Assembly: GCA_016717165.1 (NCBI GenBank)
Contig: JADKGA010000002.1
Coordinates: 558,001 to 622,000 of the forward strand
Direction: 5' to 3'
From: Candidatus Lutibacillus vidarii
GTDB taxonomy: Bacteria > Actinomycetota > Actinomycetes > Actinomycetales > Dermatophilaceae
Length of the DNA: 64,000 nucleotides
Below the pieces are notes generated by a model. The model saw only the letters and a program-made list of their open reading frames with translations, made no database searches and was not told the origin of the DNA. Shown here one piece after another: positions 61,048 through 64,000 of the stretch (the stretch's first letter is position 1; the number at the start of each line of letters is the position of its first letter). The position numbers and the translations under genes were made by a program.

Positions 61048-61428
61048 TCAGTCGTCCGGGCCGGCGGTGTGGCAGACGGCCTCGACATTGTTGCCATCGG
61101 GGTCGCGGACGAAGGCGCCGAAGTAGCCGGGGTGGTACTCCGGCCACATCCGAGGCTCGTGTAGGGTCTCGGCGCCGAGCTCGACCGCCTTGGCGTGCCA
61201 GGCCCGCACCGCCTCGACATCGGGCGCGGAGAAGCCGATGTGGACCTCGCGGTTGGGTCCCTCGGCGACCGGGCCGGTGGAGATCCAGAAGACCGGCTGG
61301 TCGGTGCCATAGCCGATGGCCTCACCGAAGTCCATGACCCGCCGGTGGCCGAGGACGCCGAGCACGGCGTCGTAGAAGCGCGTCGCCGCAGCCATGTCGG
61401 CGACATTGATCCCGAAGTGATCGATCAT
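61048..61428 (-). CDS. VOC-family (glyoxalase/bleomycin-resistance fold) protein
   Basis: A 126-aa vicinal-oxygen-chelate protein: IDHFGINVADMAAATRFYDAVLG at the start, then VHIGFSAPD and FGAFVRDPDGNNVEAVCH, giving His3, a second-module His and Glu as metal ligands. Small single-module members act as dimers in glyoxalase, fosfomycin-resistance or unknown reactions. ATG 61428 has TATGGT seven bases upstream; ATG 61440 overlaps that -10 element and is less likely. Confidence 0.88.
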   Translation of the reverse strand: MIDHFGINVADMAAATRFYDAVLGVLGHRRVMDFGEAIGYGTDQPVFWISTGPVAEGPNREVHIGFSAPDVEAVRAWHAKAVELGAETLHEPRMWPEYHPGYFGAFVRDPDGNNVEAVCHTAGPDD

Positions 61429-61501
61429 GACGCCGACCATACGCCCGGGCACTGACAACCGTGCCGGACCGAGCAGCCGGGCAGTCAGATGGCGGTGACC
61501 C

Positions 61502-61843
61502 TCAGGCGGCGGGAGCGCCGCTCGCGCCCGCCCGGACCGGCCGCCGCACATAGGCCGGGGCGTGCTCGACCGTCCCGCAGCCGCGGCAGGCGCGGGTCGC
61601 CATACCGCTGGGCTCGTCGTCGACCCAGGACCCGAACGGATGACCCAACCGGGCACACTCCGTCGTCCGCGCGCAGCGCGCGCACAGCAGCACCCCGTCC
61701 ACCCGGGCCCACCCGTGGCCGGCCAGGGTGTGCAGCGCCTCGGTCCGCGAGGACCAGCTCAGCGGACCGTCCGGCCCCACCATCGCGGCGTGGCAGTGCG
61801 AGCACTGCGCGCCGACCCGTCCGGTCTCCAGCTCGTTCACCAT
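61502..61843 (-). CDS. Zinc-ribbon-rich hypothetical protein
   Basis: A 113-aa protein with three CxxC pairs (CSHCHAAM near residue 14, CARCARTTECARLGH near 54, CRGCGTVEH near 85), suggesting one or two zinc ribbons. There is no other recognisable domain. GGGGAGG lies upstream of ATG 61841-61843. It stands between the VOC gene and pepP on the same strand but with separate spacing (73 and 133 bp), so it is probably its own unit. Confidence 0.7.
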   Translation of the reverse strand: MVNELETGRVGAQCSHCHAAMVGPDGPLSWSSRTEALHTLAGHGWARVDGVLLCARCARTTECARLGHPFGSWVDDEPSGMATRACRGCGTVEHAPAYVRRPVRAGASGAPAA

Positions 61844-61976
61844 GATGTCGTCCTCCCCCCGGCGGTCACGCTCGAGGCTCCTGCAGGCCCATCCGCCGTA
61901 CCGGGACAGGCTACGTCTGAGCAGTCAGAGGCGGAGGCGAATTCGCCAGATACGACCGTGGCGTGTCTCGTGCCGG

Positions 61977-63482
61977 TCACCGGGCCCGGATGGCGGCGAT
62001 CCACGCCTCGACGTCGGCGCTCGTCCGCGGCATACCGGCGGAGAGGTTCTCGTACCCGTCGGAGGTGACGACGACATCGTCCTCGATGCGCACCCCCTGA
62101 CCGCGGAACCGCTCCGGCGCGAGCAGGTCGTCGGCCTTGAAGTACAGCCCCGGCTCGACCGTGACGACCATGCCGACCTCCAGCGTCGCGTCGAGGTACT
62201 GCTCCCGGGTGGCCAGCGCGCAGTCGTGGACGTCGATGCCGAGGTGGTGGCTCGTCCCGTGGACCATCCAGCGCCGGTGGTACTGCCCGTGCTCCTCGTT
62301 GAGGGTGTCCTCGACGCCGACGCCCTCGGGCAGCAGCCCCCAGGCGTGCAGGTGCTCGGCGATGACCCGGATCGCCGCGGCGTGGATGTCGGAGAACTTC
62401 GCCCCCGGCCGGATCGCCTCCATCCCGGCCTGTTGGGCGGCATACACCGCGTCGTAGATCTCGCGCTGCGCGTCGGTGAAGGTGCCGTCGACGGGGAGGG
62501 TGCGGGTGATATCGGCGGTGTAGAGGCTGTCGACCTCGACCCCCGCGTCGAGGAGGATGAGGTCGCCGGGGCGGACTTCGCCGGTGTTCTTGATCCAGTG
62601 CAGGGTGTTGGCGTGGTCGCCGGCCGCGCAGATCGAGTCGTAGCCGACGCCATTGCCCTGGTGCCGGGCGTGCAGGCCGAAGGTGCCCTCGACCCAGCGC
62701 TCGCCGCGCCCTCGCTCGACGGCACCGGCCAGGTCGGCGATGACCGCCTCGAAGCCCACCGTGGTCGCCGCGATGGCCTCCCGCATCTGCTCGATCTCGT
62801 ACTCGTCCTTTGCCATACGAAGAACCGAGAGATATGCCGCCAGAGCCTCGTCCGCAGCGACGACCTCCTCGGTGGCCTCGACGCCGGCCTCGGCGCGGAC
62901 CTGGTCGACGAGAGCGGCGATATCGCGGTCGGCGTCCCGGACCACGCGCAGGGCGACCGCGCCGGCGTCCTTGGCCAAGGCGTCGCGCAGCTCGTCGATA
63001 TGCCGGGCGCTGACCCCGAGCTCGGCCTCGACGTCCTCCAGCGTGGGCCGCGCGCCGACCCAGAACTCGCCGTAGCGGGCGTCGGCAAAGAACTCCTCGG
63101 TGTCGCGGCCGGCCAGCGGCCGGAAGTAGAGGACTGCCTCGTGCCCGCCACCGTCGGCCTCACCACGAGGGTGCAGGACGAGGACCGCGTCGGGCTCCCG
63201 GTCGCTGCCCAGGCCGGTGAGATGGGCGAAGGCGGAGTGCGGGCGGAAGGCGTAGTCGCAGTCGTTGGACCGGATCTTCAGCCCGCCCGCAGGGATGACG
63301 AGCCGCTCGCCGGGGAACCGGTCGCTGACGGTCGCCCTCCGGGCCTGCGCGTATGGCGCCGCAGGCGCTCGGGCCGGGAGCGCGCTACGGCGGGGCGCCC
63401 AGCCCTCGCGGACGAAGGAACGGAACTCGTCGGTGGTCGGCCGGGGGCGGTTGTCGCTCTTGGCCTGCTGCTCGCTGCTCAC
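61977..63482 (-). CDS. pepP: Xaa-Pro aminopeptidase (M24B)
   Basis: A 501-aa aminopeptidase P. The creatinase-type N-terminal domain (IRSNDCDYAFRPHSAFAHLTG) is followed by the pita-bread domain with the dinuclear metal ligands: LLDAGVEVDSLYTADITRT (two Asp), HGTSHHLGIDVHD (His), VTVEPGLYF (Glu) and RIEDDVVVTSDG (Glu). The start is GTG 63480-63482; upstream in-frame sequence has no aminopeptidase character. Divergent from the lipoprotein gene at 63563. Confidence 0.93.
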   Translation of the reverse strand: MSSEQQAKSDNRPRPTTDEFRSFVREGWAPRRSALPARAPAAPYAQARRATVSDRFPGERLVIPAGGLKIRSNDCDYAFRPHSAFAHLTGLGSDREPDAVLVLHPRGEADGGGHEAVLYFRPLAGRDTEEFFADARYGEFWVGARPTLEDVEAELGVSARHIDELRDALAKDAGAVALRVVRDADRDIAALVDQVRAEAGVEATEEVVAADEALAAYLSVLRMAKDEYEIEQMREAIAATTVGFEAVIADLAGAVERGRGERWVEGTFGLHARHQGNGVGYDSICAAGDHANTLHWIKNTGEVRPGDLILLDAGVEVDSLYTADITRTLPVDGTFTDAQREIYDAVYAAQQAGMEAIRPGAKFSDIHAAAIRVIAEHLHAWGLLPEGVGVEDTLNEEHGQYHRRWMVHGTSHHLGIDVHDCALATREQYLDATLEVGMVVTVEPGLYFKADDLLAPERFRGQGVRIEDDVVVTSDGYENLSAGMPRTSADVEAWIAAIRAR

Positions 63483-63562
63483 CGACCCATGCTCGCATGC
63501 TGCCCCCGCGACCCCGCATGGCGGTGACTGCTGGAGCGCCATCGGTCTCGTAGCCTGGACGT

Positions 63563-64000
63563 ATGGTTCGACGAACGTCCCACCGCCGGTGGGGGATTGG
63601 GGCCACCCTCGTCGGGGTACTTCTCGCGGCATGCACGGCCACACCGCCGGACTCCGACCACCCCACGACACCGGCGACGACCACTGACTCCCGACTGGTC
63701 GTCTCGGCACCGCAGGCCACCGTTGGCGTGTCGCTTCCCGGCATGAAGACGGGCCAGATCGTCCGGGACGACCCGACCATGCCCATCGACGTGCGCTGGC
63801 CGCTCGTTCCGGGTGCGACCGCGCTCAACGACACCGTCGAGGGCTTCGCCCGGGAGCGCGAACGCGCCTTCCTGCGGGACGCCCTCCCGAGCTCGACCGC
63901 GCCACCGGAGCTCAACCTCGGCTGGCTGGTCCCCTTGGCGGCCGGGCGCGTGGTCGGTGTTGAGCTCGACCAGTATGAGTTCTACGGAGCGGACGGCGCC
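63563..64000 (+). CDS. Putative lipoprotein, DUF3298/RsiV-like (3' end beyond window)
   Basis: 146 codons from ATG 63563 stay open to the window edge. The N-terminus is basic then hydrophobic with lipobox VLLAAC (Cys at about residue 22) and a Thr/Pro/Asp-rich linker. The visible part of the mature domain (DVRWPLVPGATALNDTVEGF, then ERERAFLRDALP) resembles the start of extracytoplasmic DUF3298/DUF4163 domains found in RsiV and in deacetylase-linked lipoproteins. TAGCCT ends six bases before the ATG. Confidence 0.7.
   Translation, partial: MVRRTSHRRWGIGATLVGVLLAACTATPPDSDHPTTPATTTDSRLVVSAPQATVGVSLPGMKTGQIVRDDPTMPIDVRWPLVPGATALNDTVEGFARERERAFLRDALPSSTAPPELNLGWLVPLAAGRVVGVELDQYEFYGADGA

Overview
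The window is a 64 kb piece of a high-GC actinobacterial chromosome with no rRNA, tRNA, CRISPR array or insertion sequence that I can see. A mycothiol biosynthesis gene (mshB), a DUF3117 protein, SigE/ZAS anti-sigma control, a 13E12-type DUF222-HNH gene and gene order matching parts of the Mycobacterium tuberculosis Rv1165-Rv1229c interval place it in Actinomycetota. The overall style suggests Micrococcales, perhaps an Intrasporangiaceae/Dermatophilaceae relative such as Janibacter, Knoellia or Phycicoccus. That family-level placement is a guess.

Layout. (1) 1-8.8 kb: two divergent IclR regulators, then a nine-gene minus-strand operon for phenol oxidation and meta ring cleavage. It encodes a [2Fe-2S] ferredoxin, catechol 2,3-dioxygenase, a GlcG-like protein, a 147-aa unknown, and a Dmp-type soluble diiron phenol hydroxylase (L, M, N, O, P). 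Two copies of the palindrome CGTTCC-N7-GGAACG mark the probable heads of two transcription units, and perfect stem-loops sit between several cistrons. (2) 8.9-15.6 kb: ychF, rifampin ADP-ribosyltransferase (arr), a Doc-type toxin-antitoxin pair with its own operator, an ACT-domain protein, a secreted serine hydrolase fused to FG-GAP repeats, and a cyclic-2,3-diphosphoglycerate-synthetase-like GTPase. (3) 15.7-20.8 kb: typA, an LpqW-like lipoprotein, mshB and a flavin reductase. (4) 20.9-24.8 kb: a sulfane-sulfur/sulfite stress module with two identical 16-bp CsoR/CstR-type operators, a 53-aa Cys-rich protein, a TDT exporter, a persulfide dioxygenase-rhodanese fusion, a TauE/SafE exporter, and a CsoR-family regulator lacking the copper-ligand His. 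(5) 24.9-33.4 kb: oxidoreductases, a DUF222-HNH gene with a damaged 5' end beside a LexA-box-like site, a class III aminotransferase, a meta-cleavage-type hydrolase, a dienelactone hydrolase and a 30-codon mini-gene with a strong promoter. (6) 33.4-43.1 kb: fdxA-dapC, gltA, dapD<>dapE, a LOG-like gene, a DivIVA-domain protein, tag and a PIG-V-like membrane protein. (7) 43.2-52.4 kb: enoyl-CoA hydratase, DUF3117, pepA, O-methyltransferase, sigE-anti-sigma-htrA-tatB and mrp. (8) 52.5-64 kb: two CitE-superfamily lyases, an esterase, RIO kinase, acyl-CoA dehydrogenase, a 3-ketosphinganine-reductase-like SDR, an ECF sigma factor with a membrane partner, PepP and a truncated lipoprotein gene.

Cross-cutting features. 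About twenty genes carry a TANNNT-like -10 element only 6-9 bases before an ATG or GTG with no Shine-Dalgarno sequence, the signature of leaderless mRNAs; I used it to choose several starts. Convergent gene pairs are repeatedly separated by long perfect GC palindromes. The octamer GTATGCCG/CGGCATAC recurs far more often than base composition suggests. The parts most likely to hold something undescribed are the regulation of the phenol operon (with its unknown 147-aa member), the CstR-type regulon with its Cys-rich mini-protein, and the 30-codon gene.
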